Shown piece after piece: positions 33,330-41,645 of a DNA stretch of 64,000 bases (position 1 is the first letter of the stretch; every line of letters begins with the position of its first letter). The translations under genes and the position numbers were made by a program. The notes under the pieces were generated by a model. It saw only the letters and a list, made by a program, of their open reading frames with translations. It ran no database searches and was not told the DNA's origin. The stretch lies in the NCBI RefSeq assembly GCF_900101025.1, contig NZ_FMUH01000005.1:62001-126000 (forward strand), in the 5' to 3' direction. The DNA comes from Klenkia marina. Lineage in GTDB: Bacteria > Actinomycetota > Actinomycetes > Mycobacteriales > Geodermatophilaceae.

Positions 33330-34486
33330 CGGAAGGCCGGCACGGTCGCAGGGAGGCCCATGAGCACGGCGCCCGCGGCGTCGTACATGGCCGGGCCGAG
33401 GAACGCGTGCTGGGTCGGCACCATCGAGTCGCGCACCAGCGGCTGCAACGGGTGGTCGCTGTAGATGGCGTTGGTGCCCGAGATGTCGAAGACCGCCCGC
33501 ACCGCCTCCGACCCGGCCCGTGCAGCGTGCGTGGCCGACAGCCGCAGCAGCGCGTTCTGCTCGTCGGTCACCGGGTCGCCGTCCAGCACGGTGGCGTAGG
33601 CCTCCTCGGCGGCCTCGTAGAAGAAGGCGCGGGCGCCGCGCAGCCGGGCCTCGGCCTCGGCGACGGCGGTGCGGAAGTACGCCCGGTCGGCGAGCTTGGG
33701 GGCACCGGTGGCGCCGGTGCCGCCGCCGCCGACCTCGCGCGCCCAGTCCAGTGCGGCCCGCCCGATGCCCAGGCCGACGACGGCCAGCACCTGCGCGGCG
33801 TAGGCCAGCGCCGGGTAGCGGTAGAGCGGCTCGTCGACGGTGGGCTGCCCGCCGCGGATGAAGGTGCGCTCCCGGGGCACCTCGACCCCGCGCACGACGA
33901 CGTCGTAGCTCCCGGTGCCGGCCATCCCGACGACGTCCCAGTCCTGGACGATCTCCACCTGGTCCGGTCGCAGCAGCGCGGTGCGCGGCTTGCCCTCGGT
34001 GGAGGGGTCACCGGGGATGCCGACCCCGAGCACGTCGGCGCCCATGCAGCCGCTGGCCCACTTCCACCGGCCCTCGACCAGGAAGCCGCGCTCAGTCGGC
34101 GTGGCCGGCTGGATCGGGAACAGCCCGCCGGCGAAGCAGAGGTCGGGGCCGTCGGCGAACAGCTCGGCCTGGGTCTCCAGCGGCAGCGCGGCCAGGTAGA
34201 CCTGGGCCGACCCGAAGCTGGCCACCCAGCCGGCAGAACCGTCGGCGGTGGCGATGCGCTCGACGACGCCCAGGAACTCCGCCGGCGGCAGCGCGTCGCC
34301 GCCGAACCGGCGGGGGGTGGCGGCGCGGTAGACCCCGGCGGCCTTGAACAGGTCGACGACGTCGCGCGGCACGTGGCCCAGGGCGCGGAACTCCTCGCGC
34401 CGCTCGACGACGGCGGCCAGGGCCACCTCGAGCGGGGTGGGCGGGAGGGTCAGGTCCGGCGAACCGGCGGACAGGGTGGCGGTCAT
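33326..34486 (-). CDS. iacA: Flavin-dependent monooxygenase of acyl-CoA dehydrogenase fold, IacA homolog
   Basis: A 386-residue protein with acyl-CoA-dehydrogenase architecture but the sequence style of two-component flavin monooxygenases (HpaB/DszC/IacA group): RAATPRRFGGDALPPAEFL, ATADGSAGWVASFG, GRWKWASGC, DWDVVGMAGTGSYDVVV. IacA carries out the first oxidation of indole-3-acetate, giving the 2-hydroxy product. It needs reduced flavin, and the flavin reductase gene is directly upstream (29 bp). ATG at 34486. With the rest of the iac homologs in the window the assignment is strong, though single-gene homology would also fit other indole or naphthoate monooxygenases. Confidence 0.82.
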   Translation of the reverse strand: MTATLSAGSPDLTLPPTPLEVALAAVVERREEFRALGHVPRDVVDLFKAAGVYRAATPRRFGGDALPPAEFLGVVERIATADGSAGWVASFGSAQVYLAALPLETQAELFADGPDLCFAGGLFPIQPATPTERGFLVEGRWKWASGCMGADVLGVGIPGDPSTEGKPRTALLRPDQVEIVQDWDVVGMAGTGSYDVVVRGVEVPRERTFIRGGQPTVDEPLYRYPALAYAAQVLAVVGLGIGRAALDWAREVGGGGTGATGAPKLADRAYFRTAVAEAEARLRGARAFFYEAAEEAYATVLDGDPVTDEQNALLRLSATHAARAGSEAVRAVFDISGTNAIYSDHPLQPLVRDSMVPTQHAFLGPAMYDAAGAVLMGLPATVPAFR

Positions 34487-34515
34487 GGCGGTGCCTCGTT
34501 CCTTCTCTGCAGGGA

Positions 34516-35037
34516 TCAGGCGGTGGTGGCGGTGGGGCCGCCGAGCCGGTGGAACTGGCGCTGGAAGTAGACGAGCCCGGCCGTGTCGTCGCGGACGACC
34601 GTTCGCTCGACGGCGACGAAGAGCACCGAGTGCGAGCCGCGGACGGTGTGCCCGGTGATCCGGCCGACCAGGGCCACCAGGGCGTCGCGCAGGATCGGGA
34701 CCTCGGCGGTGTCGTGGTCCCAGATCTGCCAGCCGAAGCGCTCCTCCATCGGGATCTTCGTGGCGCCCGCGAAGTGCATCGCCAGCTCCTCGTGCTCGGC
34801 GCCGAGCACGTTCACGCAGATGCGCCCGTTGCGCCGGAAGATGTCGTGCGTGTAGCTGGACTGGTTGACGCAGACCAGCACGGTGGGCGGGCTGTCGGTC
34901 ACCGAGCAGACCGCGCTGACGGTGATCCCGGCGCGGCCTCCCGGCCCGTCGGTGGTGACCACGTTGACCGCGGCGGACAGGTGGGCCATCGCACCGCGGA
35001 ACGCCTGCTGCTCGGGGGTCACGGTCGCGGTGCTCAT
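34516..35037 (-). CDS. iacG: Flavin reductase, IacG homolog
   Basis: A 173-residue flavin-reductase-like (HpaC) protein: VNVVTTDGPGGRAGITVSAV, SVTDSPPTVLVCVN and FGWQIWDHDTAEVP. It uses NAD(P)H to reduce FMN or FAD for the monooxygenase encoded next. ATG at 35037 overlaps the permease stop (ATGA). Adjacent to iacA, consistent with a two-component system. Confidence 0.85.
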   Translation of the reverse strand: MSTATVTPEQQAFRGAMAHLSAAVNVVTTDGPGGRAGITVSAVCSVTDSPPTVLVCVNQSSYTHDIFRRNGRICVNVLGAEHEELAMHFAGATKIPMEERFGWQIWDHDTAEVPILRDALVALVGRITGHTVRGSHSVLFVAVERTVVRDDTAGLVYFQRQFHRLGGPTATTA

Positions 35038-36488
35038 CGCCGGTGCCCCCCCGCGATCGGGGTGCGGCCCTGCACACCGGCCACCACGACCCCGCCGACG
35101 AACACCGCCGCCACCAGCGCCAGCAGCACGGTGGCCAGGCCGGCCGACCCGCTGATCAGCGTCGTGAAGTTGGTGAGCACGAGCGCGAGGACGGCGACCA
35201 GGGCGACGGTGCCCAGCGCCGGGGCCACCCGGGTGTGCCAGGTGCGGGTGTCCAGCCGCTCGCGGTGGAAGAAGGCCAGGACGGCGACGCTGGTGAGCAC
35301 GAGCAGCACCAGCACGCTGACGGTCGCCACGCCCGAGGCCCAGGTGAACACCTGCAGGATCGGGTCGGCTCCGGCAGCCACGAACAGGGACATCAGCACC
35401 AGCGCGCAGACCGTCTGCACCAGCGAGCCGCGGGCGGGGGAGCCGTGCCGGGGGTGCGAGGTGGCCAGCGAGGCGGGCACCCGGCCCTGGCGGCCGAGGG
35501 AGAACAGGTAGCGGGCGATGGCGTTGTGGAAGGCCAGCAGCGCGGCGAACAGGCTGGTGAGCAGCAGCGCGCCCATCGCGTCGGTCAGCGGGGTGCCCAC
35601 GTACTGGGTCGCGATCCCGAAGATCAGCCCGGCCGAGGGGTCGGCCTGCGCGGCCGCGGCGGCCTGGTCGGTGCCCAGGGCCATGACGACCGCCCAGCTG
35701 GCGAAGGCGTAGAAGGCCCCGATGAGCACGACGGCGGCGTAGGTGGCCCTGGGCACCGTGCGCTGCGGGTCGCGGGCCTCCTCGCCGTAGATGGCCGTGG
35801 CCTCGAAGCCGACGAACGATGCGATCGCGAACATGATGCTGATGCCGGGGGCGCCGTCGAAGAACGCGCCGAGGGTGAAGGGCTGCAGGTCCAGCCCGTC
35901 GGCCCCGCCCTGCACGAGCACCGCCACGGCCATCACGGTCACGACGGCGACCTCGAGGGTGAGCACGACCCCGAGCACCTTGGTGCCGACGTCGATGTTG
36001 CGGTACCCGAGCAGTCCGACCAGGACCAGCAGCAGCAGCGACCACACCCACCAGGGCAGGTCCAGGCCGAGGTGCTGCACGGCGAGGCCCTGCGCGGTGG
36101 CGCCGGCCAACCCGTAGACGGCGGCCTGGATGGCGGTGTAGCCCAGCAGGGCCAGCCCGGCGGCGCCGGTGCCCAGGCGGTCACCGAGCCCCCGGGTGAT
36201 GTAGGCGTAGAAGGCGCCGGCGTCGACCACGTGTCGGCTCATCGCGGCGTAGCCGACGCTGAACAGCAGCAGCACGACGGTGGCCACGACGAAGGACATC
36301 GGGTTCCCGGGGCCGTTGCCGGCGGCCAGCATGACCGGCAGGGCGCCGCCGATGGCGGTGAGCGGGGCGGCCGCGGCCACCACGAGGAACACGATGCCGA
36401 CCACGCCGATCGAGCCGCGCAGACCGTGTCCGGTCTGCGTGCCGTCGGTGGTGGTGGAGGCAGCTGGGGGGACCGCGACGTCGTCCAT
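35034..36488 (-). CDS. APC family permease heading the leftward iac operon
   Basis: A 484-residue, 12-TM transporter, paralog of the permease at 2144-3604 (shared VVAAAAPLT, AAGNGPGNP, FVGFEATAIYGEEARDP). ATG at 36488 has a GAGAGGTC site; upstream lies a TGCATCG-N7-CGATGCA palindrome at 36589-36609. As both paralogs travel with amine oxidases or indole catabolism genes, I infer import of aromatic amines or amino acids such as tryptamine. An in-frame ATG further upstream (36593) would extend across the operator and is unlikely. Confidence 0.87.
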   Translation of the reverse strand: MDDVAVPPAASTTTDGTQTGHGLRGSIGVVGIVFLVVAAAAPLTAIGGALPVMLAAGNGPGNPMSFVVATVVLLLFSVGYAAMSRHVVDAGAFYAYITRGLGDRLGTGAAGLALLGYTAIQAAVYGLAGATAQGLAVQHLGLDLPWWVWSLLLLVLVGLLGYRNIDVGTKVLGVVLTLEVAVVTVMAVAVLVQGGADGLDLQPFTLGAFFDGAPGISIMFAIASFVGFEATAIYGEEARDPQRTVPRATYAAVVLIGAFYAFASWAVVMALGTDQAAAAAQADPSAGLIFGIATQYVGTPLTDAMGALLLTSLFAALLAFHNAIARYLFSLGRQGRVPASLATSHPRHGSPARGSLVQTVCALVLMSLFVAAGADPILQVFTWASGVATVSVLVLLVLTSVAVLAFFHRERLDTRTWHTRVAPALGTVALVAVLALVLTNFTTLISGSAGLATVLLALVAAVFVGGVVVAGVQGRTPIAGGHRR

Positions 36489-36588
36489 GCGGGACCTCTC
36501 CGGGGCAGGAGGGACGCGGGTGCGTCCGGGATGCCGAGGAGTGTTGGACGTCACGGCCCCGGTGCGACAACGGCTTGTGCCGATGCCC

Positions 36589-36609
36589 TGCATCGCGGAG
36601 CACGATGCA
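36589..36609. promoter_or_regulatory. Operator TGCATCG-N7-CGATGCA before leftward operon
   Basis: Perfect 7-bp arms, 7-bp spacer, between the LysR stop and the permease start. Near-identical copies with the same spacing occur at 37554-37574 and 47232-47252. Probable binding site of the LysR protein encoded between the first two. Confidence 0.7.
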
Positions 36610-36615
36610 ACCGGT

Positions 36616-37542
36616 TCAGCTGCGGCTCGGGTCCGAGACCTGGACGGCGACCGCGGCGCACGCGTCGGCGAAGACCTGCATGCGGTGGTTGCGGCGCACC
36701 GAGGCGGCCTGCAGCAGACCGACGGGGACGGCCGGGGCGTCCGCGACCTCCACGGTGCGCAGGCCGGTGCCGTCGGCGGCGTCGGCCGGGCGCGGGCGGC
36801 GGTTGACGATGGCGAAGCCGTCCCCGGCCGCCACCAGCGCCCGCAGCGTCTCGAACGAGGTGGTGCGCGAGGTCTCGGGCAGCGGCACCCCGGCCGCGGC
36901 GAACATGCCGAGCATCAGGTGGCTGAGCTCGGGCAGGTCGAGCAGCGCCATGGGGCGCTGCGCCAGCTCGGCCAGGCCGGCCTGCGCCTGCCCGGCCACC
37001 GGATGCCGCGGCGAGACCAGCGCGTAGGGCCGGGACCGGGCGACCTCGGTGAACTGCATGTCCTCGGCGACGTCGAGGCCGTAGGTCAGGGCGATGTCGC
37101 AGGTGCCCGCCCGCAGCGCCGCCTGCAGCGCCGTCTGGTCGGCCTCGAGCACCGCCACGGTGAGCCCGGGGTGCCGGGTGCGCAGGGTGGGCAGCACCCG
37201 CGGGACGAAGAACGGGGCGAGCGTGGCGAACACCCCGGCGCTCAGCGCCCCGTCGGCCGAGGCGTGCAGCTGGCGGCCGAGGTCCTGCAGCTCGCCGGCG
37301 TCGCGCAGCAGCGCGCGGGCCCGGTCCAGCAGCAGCCGGCCGTCGGCGGTCAGCGAGATGCCGCGGGCGTGGTGGCGCACGAACAGCGCGCAGCCCAGGT
37401 CGCGCTCCAGCCGCTGGATCGCCGTCGACATCCCCGACTGCGAGGTGTGCAGACCGGCCGCGGCCAGCGAGATGTTGCCGGTCTCGGCGGCAGCAACGAA
37501 GTACTGCAGCTGGGCCAGCGTGAACCGCGGACGGGTGCTCAC
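36616..37542 (-). CDS. LysR-family regulator of the indole/catechol operons
   Basis: A 308-residue LysR protein: helix-turn-helix FTLAQLQYFVAAAETGNISL, HTSQSGMSTAIQRLERDLGC, then an effector domain (LSAGVFATLAPFFVPRVLP, FAIVNRRPRP). GTG at 37542 follows GAGGAGG. The known Pseudomonas iac regulator is MarR-type (IacR); none is present here, so this LysR protein is the natural candidate. Operator palindromes flank the gene on both sides, pointing to control of the leftward and rightward operons and itself. The inducer could be indole-3-acetate, or muconate as for CatM/BenM. Confidence 0.87.
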   Translation of the reverse strand: MSTRPRFTLAQLQYFVAAAETGNISLAAAGLHTSQSGMSTAIQRLERDLGCALFVRHHARGISLTADGRLLLDRARALLRDAGELQDLGRQLHASADGALSAGVFATLAPFFVPRVLPTLRTRHPGLTVAVLEADQTALQAALRAGTCDIALTYGLDVAEDMQFTEVARSRPYALVSPRHPVAGQAQAGLAELAQRPMALLDLPELSHLMLGMFAAAGVPLPETSRTTSFETLRALVAAGDGFAIVNRRPRPADAADGTGLRTVEVADAPAVPVGLLQAASVRRNHRMQVFADACAAVAVQVSDPSRS

Positions 37543-37553
37543 GGCGCCTCCTC

Positions 37554-37574
37554 TGCATCGCACGATGCGATGCG
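37554..37574. promoter_or_regulatory. Operator TGCATCG-N7-CGATGCG between LysR and iacB
   Basis: Same arms and spacing as the site at 36589-36609, with one mismatch. It lies 12 bp before the LysR start and about 97 bp before iacB, so it can serve both directions. AT-rich AGATTATTGATG just right of it is a likely rightward promoter element. Confidence 0.7.
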
Positions 37575-37621
37575 GCCGACAGATTATTGATGTTCGACGC
37601 GGACGGGTGTGGCTCCCGACA

Positions 37622-37661
37622 CTCCTCGCACCGCCGGCGACGACGCCGGCGGTGCGAGGAG
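37622..37661 (+). promoter_or_regulatory. Strong leader hairpin overlapping iacB ribosome site
   Basis: Two perfect 18-bp arms (37622-37639 and 37644-37661) around an ACGA tetraloop. The right arm ends in GAGGAG, part of the ribosome site of iacB (GTG at 37671), and there is no T-run, so it is not a classical terminator. It may limit translation or act as an attenuator or RNA-stability element for the rightward operon. Confidence 0.7.
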
Positions 37662-37670
37662 AGGACCCCC

Positions 37671-38042
37671 GTGAGCGACTACCGCGACAGCGACCGGAGC
37701 AGCATCCGGGTGCTGTTCTGCATCGGCGTGCGTGACGCCTTCTTCGACGCCGCCGCCCCCGAGCGCGCCGCGCTGGTGACCGCCACCCGCGAGGCCTTCG
37801 CCGACCTGACCGGCCGGTTCGGCCTGCGGGTGCTGGGCACCATGGACGACGACGAGGTGATGGTCGGCCCGTCCACCGGCTTCCCGTGGACGGCCTACAT
37901 CCTGGCCGACGTCCCCGACTACGCCACGGTCGCGGCGGTCTGCTCGATCATCCGCGACCAGGGCGTCGGCGACGTCCAGCTGTGGAAGTACTACACCATC
38001 GAGGCCCGCCTGGGCCGTGGCCTGTTCTTCGGCAATGAGTGA
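37671..38042 (+). CDS. iacB: IacB homolog, small protein of indole-acetate operon
   Basis: A 123-residue soluble protein with no clear enzymatic motif; features are IRVLFCIGVRDAFFDAAAPE, GRFGLRVLGTMDDDEVMVG and VQLWKYYTIEARLGRGLFFG. In iac clusters iacB is a small gene of unsettled function that accompanies the monooxygenase and dioxygenase genes. GTG at 37671 has AGGAGAGGA upstream, partly locked in a hairpin. Its stop overlaps the start of the dehydrogenase gene by 8 bases. Assignment rests on size and context. Confidence 0.65.
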   Translation: MSDYRDSDRSSIRVLFCIGVRDAFFDAAAPERAALVTATREAFADLTGRFGLRVLGTMDDDEVMVGPSTGFPWTAYILADVPDYATVAAVCSIIRDQGVGDVQLWKYYTIEARLGRGLFFGNE

Positions 38043-38775
38043 CCGCGTCGCGGTCGTGACCGGCGCCGGCCGCGGGCTGGGTGCGGCCATCGCGACCACG
38101 CTGCACACGGCCGGCCACCGGGTCGCGCTGCTGGACCTGGACGGCGACTCGGCCTCCGCCGCGGCCGCCGCGCTGGACCCCACCGGGGCCACCGCGGTCG
38201 GCGTGCGCGCCGACGTCGCCGACCCGGTCGAGCTGCGCACGGCGCTGCGCGACGCGGCCGACCAGCTCGGCAGCCCCGACGTGCTGGTCAACAACGCCGG
38301 GCGCACCGTGCCCCGCTCGGTGTGGGACATCGAGCTCGACGAGTGGGACGACGTCCTGGCCACCAACCTGCGCAGCGTCCTGGTGGCCACCCGCGAGCTG
38401 GCCCCGGCGATGCGCGAGCGCGGCTTCGGCCGGGTGGTCAACATGGCCTCCCTCGCCGGGCAGCAGGGCGGGCTGATCGCCGGGGCGCACTACGCCGCCT
38501 CGAAGGCCGGCATCATCGTGCTCACCAAGGTCTTCGCCAAGGACCTCGCCGCCTCCGGCGTCACCGTGAACGCCGTCGCGCCGGCCGCCGTCCGCACGCC
38601 GGTCATGGACGACATGGACCCCGCCGAGCTCGCCCGGTCCACCGCCGGCATCCCGGTCGGCCGACTCGGCCGGCCCGAGGAGGTCGCCGAGCTCGTCGGC
38701 TTCCTGTGCCGCGAGGACGCCGGCTACATCACCGGCGCGACCGTCGACATCAACGGCGGCATCTCGATGCGCTGA
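38035..38775 (+). CDS. iacE: Short-chain dehydrogenase/reductase, IacE homolog
   Basis: A 246-residue classical SDR: cofactor motif TGAGRGLG, NNAGRTVP, catalytic Ser and YxxxK (HYAASKAG) and a C-terminal YITGATVDINGGISM. Asp in the second strand (LLDLDG) suggests NAD preference. IacE acts after IacA on the oxidised indole-acetate. ATG at 38035 lies inside the end of iacB. The 40-bp gap after it leads to the dioxygenase alpha gene. Confidence 0.82.
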   Translation: MSDRVAVVTGAGRGLGAAIATTLHTAGHRVALLDLDGDSASAAAAALDPTGATAVGVRADVADPVELRTALRDAADQLGSPDVLVNNAGRTVPRSVWDIELDEWDDVLATNLRSVLVATRELAPAMRERGFGRVVNMASLAGQQGGLIAGAHYAASKAGIIVLTKVFAKDLAASGVTVNAVAPAAVRTPVMDDMDPAELARSTAGIPVGRLGRPEEVAELVGFLCREDAGYITGATVDINGGISMR

Positions 38776-38815
38776 GACGCGCACCCCCGACCACCCACCA
38801 CCTCCAGGAGTGCCG

Positions 38816-40120
38816 ATGACCATCGAGCTGACCCCGGACGCCCTCGACGTCCACGGCGAGACGCCCGCCGACCTGGTGCTGCCCGACCGGGTCGCCGGCC
38901 GGCTGTACACCGACCCCGACCTGTTCGAGCTGGAGATGACCCGCATCTTCGAGCGCTCGTGGGTGTGGGTGGCGCACGAGAGCGAGGTGCCGAAGCCCGG
39001 GTCGTTCAAGACCACGCACGTGGGCCGGCAGCCGGTGATCGTGGCGCGCAACCGCAAGGGCGAGATCAACACGCTGCTCAACCGGTGCCGGCACCGCGGC
39101 GCCAGCGTCTGCGAGCAGCCCAGCGGTCAGGCCAACGGGTTCACCTGCCCGTACCACGCGTGGTCCTACAGCCTGGACGGTCAGCTGCGCGGCATCCCGT
39201 ACCCCGAGGGCTACGAGGGCGTGCTGGCCAAGGGCGACATCACCCTGGGCAAGCTGCGCACCGAGAGCTACGGCGCCATGGTCTTCGCCACCGCCGACCC
39301 CGACGCCGAGCCGCTCACCGACTTCCTCGGCGACGTCAAGCTCTGGATCGACCGCTTCTTCGGCCTCGGTGGCGGCTACCCGGTGAAGGTGCTCGGCCGG
39401 CACCGGTTCCGCTTCCGCGGCAACTGGAAGATCCAGCTGGAGAACACCACCGACGGCTACCACTTCCCGATCGTGCACCGGTCGTGGATGGCCTCGGTCG
39501 ACGCCGAGACCGCCGAAATGATGTCGTTCATGACCGACCCGACGTGCACCACGCACGACCTGGGCCACGGCCACAGCGTCATGCAGATGGTGCCCACCCA
39601 CTCCGACCTCTCGGCCGACGACGGCACCGAGCCGCTGCAGGCCCGCTTCGACGACCTGGTCGCCGAGCTCAAGGGCACCGGTCTGGACGACGCCGCGGTG
39701 CGCAAGCTCGTGCACGCCATGCACGGCACCGGCTTCAACCTCAACCTGTTCCCGAACGTGTCGATGTCGGCGGCGTTCCTGCGGGTGCTGCGGCCGATCT
39801 CGGTCGACGAGACCGAGATCGAGCACATCGCGCTGGGCCCCGACGGCCCGCCCGAGGTGGTCGACCCGGTGAACCGGGCCAAGCTGCGCATCCACGAGCA
39901 CTTCCAGGGCCCGTTCGGGTTCGGCACCCCCGACGACGCCGAGGGCTGGGACCGGGTGCAGCGCGGGGCCCAGGCCGCCCCGACGATGCCGATCCTGGTC
40001 AACCGCGGCCTGGCCCGCGAGACCCCGAGCCCCGAGGGCTGGCCCACCTCGCACGTGACCGACGAGACCGGCATGCGCACGGCGTACGCGCAGTGGAAGG
40101 CGATGATGGGCGATGACTGA
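38816..40120 (+). CDS. iacC: Rieske dioxygenase large subunit, IacC homolog
   Basis: A 434-residue ring-hydroxylating oxygenase alpha subunit. The Rieske cluster ligands are Cys91, His93, Cys111 and His114 (CRHRG...CPYHAW). The mononuclear iron site shows Asp213, His216 and His221 (DGYHFPIVH), the same spacing as in naphthalene dioxygenase. In iac systems the IacCD enzyme acts late and leads to catechol. ATG at 38816 has CAGGAG six bases before it. Stop overlaps the small-subunit start. Confidence 0.88.
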   Translation: MTIELTPDALDVHGETPADLVLPDRVAGRLYTDPDLFELEMTRIFERSWVWVAHESEVPKPGSFKTTHVGRQPVIVARNRKGEINTLLNRCRHRGASVCEQPSGQANGFTCPYHAWSYSLDGQLRGIPYPEGYEGVLAKGDITLGKLRTESYGAMVFATADPDAEPLTDFLGDVKLWIDRFFGLGGGYPVKVLGRHRFRFRGNWKIQLENTTDGYHFPIVHRSWMASVDAETAEMMSFMTDPTCTTHDLGHGHSVMQMVPTHSDLSADDGTEPLQARFDDLVAELKGTGLDDAAVRKLVHAMHGTGFNLNLFPNVSMSAAFLRVLRPISVDETEIEHIALGPDGPPEVVDPVNRAKLRIHEHFQGPFGFGTPDDAEGWDRVQRGAQAAPTMPILVNRGLARETPSPEGWPTSHVTDETGMRTAYAQWKAMMGDD

Positions 40121-40634
40121 GACCACCTCGCTGCGCACGGCGGTCGCCGGCGTGCCGCTCACCGACCCCCGGGTCGTGCGGGCGATCGAGCTGGTGTGGC
40201 GCGAGGCCGAGCTGCTCGACCGGGCCGACTACACCGCCTGGGACGCCCTGTACGCCGAGGACGGCACGTACGTCGTCCCGATCGACGGCAGCGTCGAGGA
40301 GTTCGACGACGTCCTCAACATGGTCTACGACGACACGCGCATGCGGCGGATGCGCATCGTGCGGATGACCGAGGGCCACGCGCTGGCCGCCGTCGACGCC
40401 GCCCGCACCGTGCGCACCGTCTCGCGCTTCGTCCCCGCGGTCGTCTCCGACGACGAGGTCGTGCTGCGCTCGGCGCAGGTGCTGGTCGCCTACAAGCGCG
40501 GCCGGCACGACCTGTGGGTGGGCGACGTCGAGCACCGCATCCGGTTGTCCGAGACCGGCGACCGGATCGTGCGCAAGGTGGTGCGGCTGGTGGACAGCGA
40601 GGGCGCCCCGCCCGCCGCGGGGTTCCTGCTGTGA
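40113..40634 (+). CDS. iacD: Rieske dioxygenase small subunit, IacD homolog
   Basis: A 173-residue beta subunit (NTF2 fold): VVRAIELVWREAELLDRADY, WDALYAEDGTYVVPI, VYDDTRMRRMRIVRM and FVPAVVSDDEVVLRSAQVL. Structural partner of IacC in an alpha/beta oligomer. ATG overlaps the alpha gene by 8 bases; its own stop overlaps the reductase start. Confidence 0.88.
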   Translation: MTETTSLRTAVAGVPLTDPRVVRAIELVWREAELLDRADYTAWDALYAEDGTYVVPIDGSVEEFDDVLNMVYDDTRMRRMRIVRMTEGHALAAVDAARTVRTVSRFVPAVVSDDEVVLRSAQVLVAYKRGRHDLWVGDVEHRIRLSETGDRIVRKVVRLVDSEGAPPAAGFLL

Positions 40635-41605
40635 GCGCGGCTGCGGGTGCGACGGAGGGCGTCACGGTGCGGGTGGCCGAGGTGGTCGAGGAGACCCCTG
40701 ACATCCGCACCCTGCGGCTGGTCCGCGCCGACGACCGGCCCTTCACCATCAACTACCCGGCCGGGGCGCACGTCGACGTCACCGGGCCCACCGGCGTGCT
40801 GCGCCAGTACTCGCTGTGCAGCCCGCCCGAGGACCCGTCCTCGGTGCTCATCGCGGTCAAGCGGGAGCCGGGCTCCCGCGGCGGTTCCTCGGCGCTGCAC
40901 GAGGTGCAGGCCGGCGACCGCTTGCACATCGGCAAGCCGCGCAACCTGCTCGGCGTCGCCGAGGACGCCGACCGGCACCTGCTGGTCGCCGGCGGCATCG
41001 GCATCACGCCGCTGCTCTCGCTGGCCTACGAGCTGCACAGCCGTGACGAGGAGTTCGTGCTCCTGTACTTCGCCCGCTCCGAGGCCGAGGCCGCGTTCGT
41101 CGACCTGCTGCGCCACCGCGCCGAGTTCCGCCACCGCGTCGGGCTGCACCTGGGTGTCCACCGCGGCGACCAGCCCGCCGTCCTGGCCGCCGCGGCCGTG
41201 GGCCTGACCGCCCGCAGCCACGTCTACACCTGCGGCCCGACCGGGTTCATGGACCAGGTCACCGCCGCCCTGGCCCCCGTCGTCGGGGCAGCGCACGTGC
41301 ACACCGAGAACTTCGTCGCCGCCGAGGTGGACACCAGCGCGGACACCGCCTTCACCGTCGAGCTCGACACCGGCGAGGTCTTCGAGGTGCCCGCCGACCG
41401 CAGCATCCTCTCGGTGCTGGAGGAGGGCGGCGTCGACGTCTTCAAGTCCTGCGAGGAGGGCGTCTGCGGCTCGTGCGTGTCCGCCGTCCTCGAGGGCGTG
41501 CCCGACCACCGCGACAACTGCCTCACCGAGGCCGACCGAGCGGGCGAGATGGCCCTGTGCGTGTCGCGCGCCAAGACCGACCGCCTGGTCATCGAGCTCT
41601 CCTGA
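40631..41605 (+). CDS. iacF: Dioxygenase reductase with C-terminal 2Fe-2S domain, IacF homolog
   Basis: A 324-residue phthalate-dioxygenase-reductase-like protein: flavin domain RQYSLCSPPED, NAD-binding GGIGITPLLSLA and YTCGPTGFM, then a plant-type ferredoxin at the C-terminus with CEEGVCGSC and a last Cys in MALCVS. It passes electrons from NADH to the Rieske oxygenase. GTG at 40631 overlaps the preceding stop. In Pseudomonas, IacF is annotated as ferredoxin-type reductase, in agreement. Confidence 0.88.
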   Translation: MSAAAGATEGVTVRVAEVVEETPDIRTLRLVRADDRPFTINYPAGAHVDVTGPTGVLRQYSLCSPPEDPSSVLIAVKREPGSRGGSSALHEVQAGDRLHIGKPRNLLGVAEDADRHLLVAGGIGITPLLSLAYELHSRDEEFVLLYFARSEAEAAFVDLLRHRAEFRHRVGLHLGVHRGDQPAVLAAAAVGLTARSHVYTCGPTGFMDQVTAALAPVVGAAHVHTENFVAAEVDTSADTAFTVELDTGEVFEVPADRSILSVLEEGGVDVFKSCEEGVCGSCVSAVLEGVPDHRDNCLTEADRAGEMALCVSRAKTDRLVIELS

Positions 41606-41645
41606 CCCCGTTCCCGGGCCCGCCCCCGGTGAGAAGAGGACCGCC

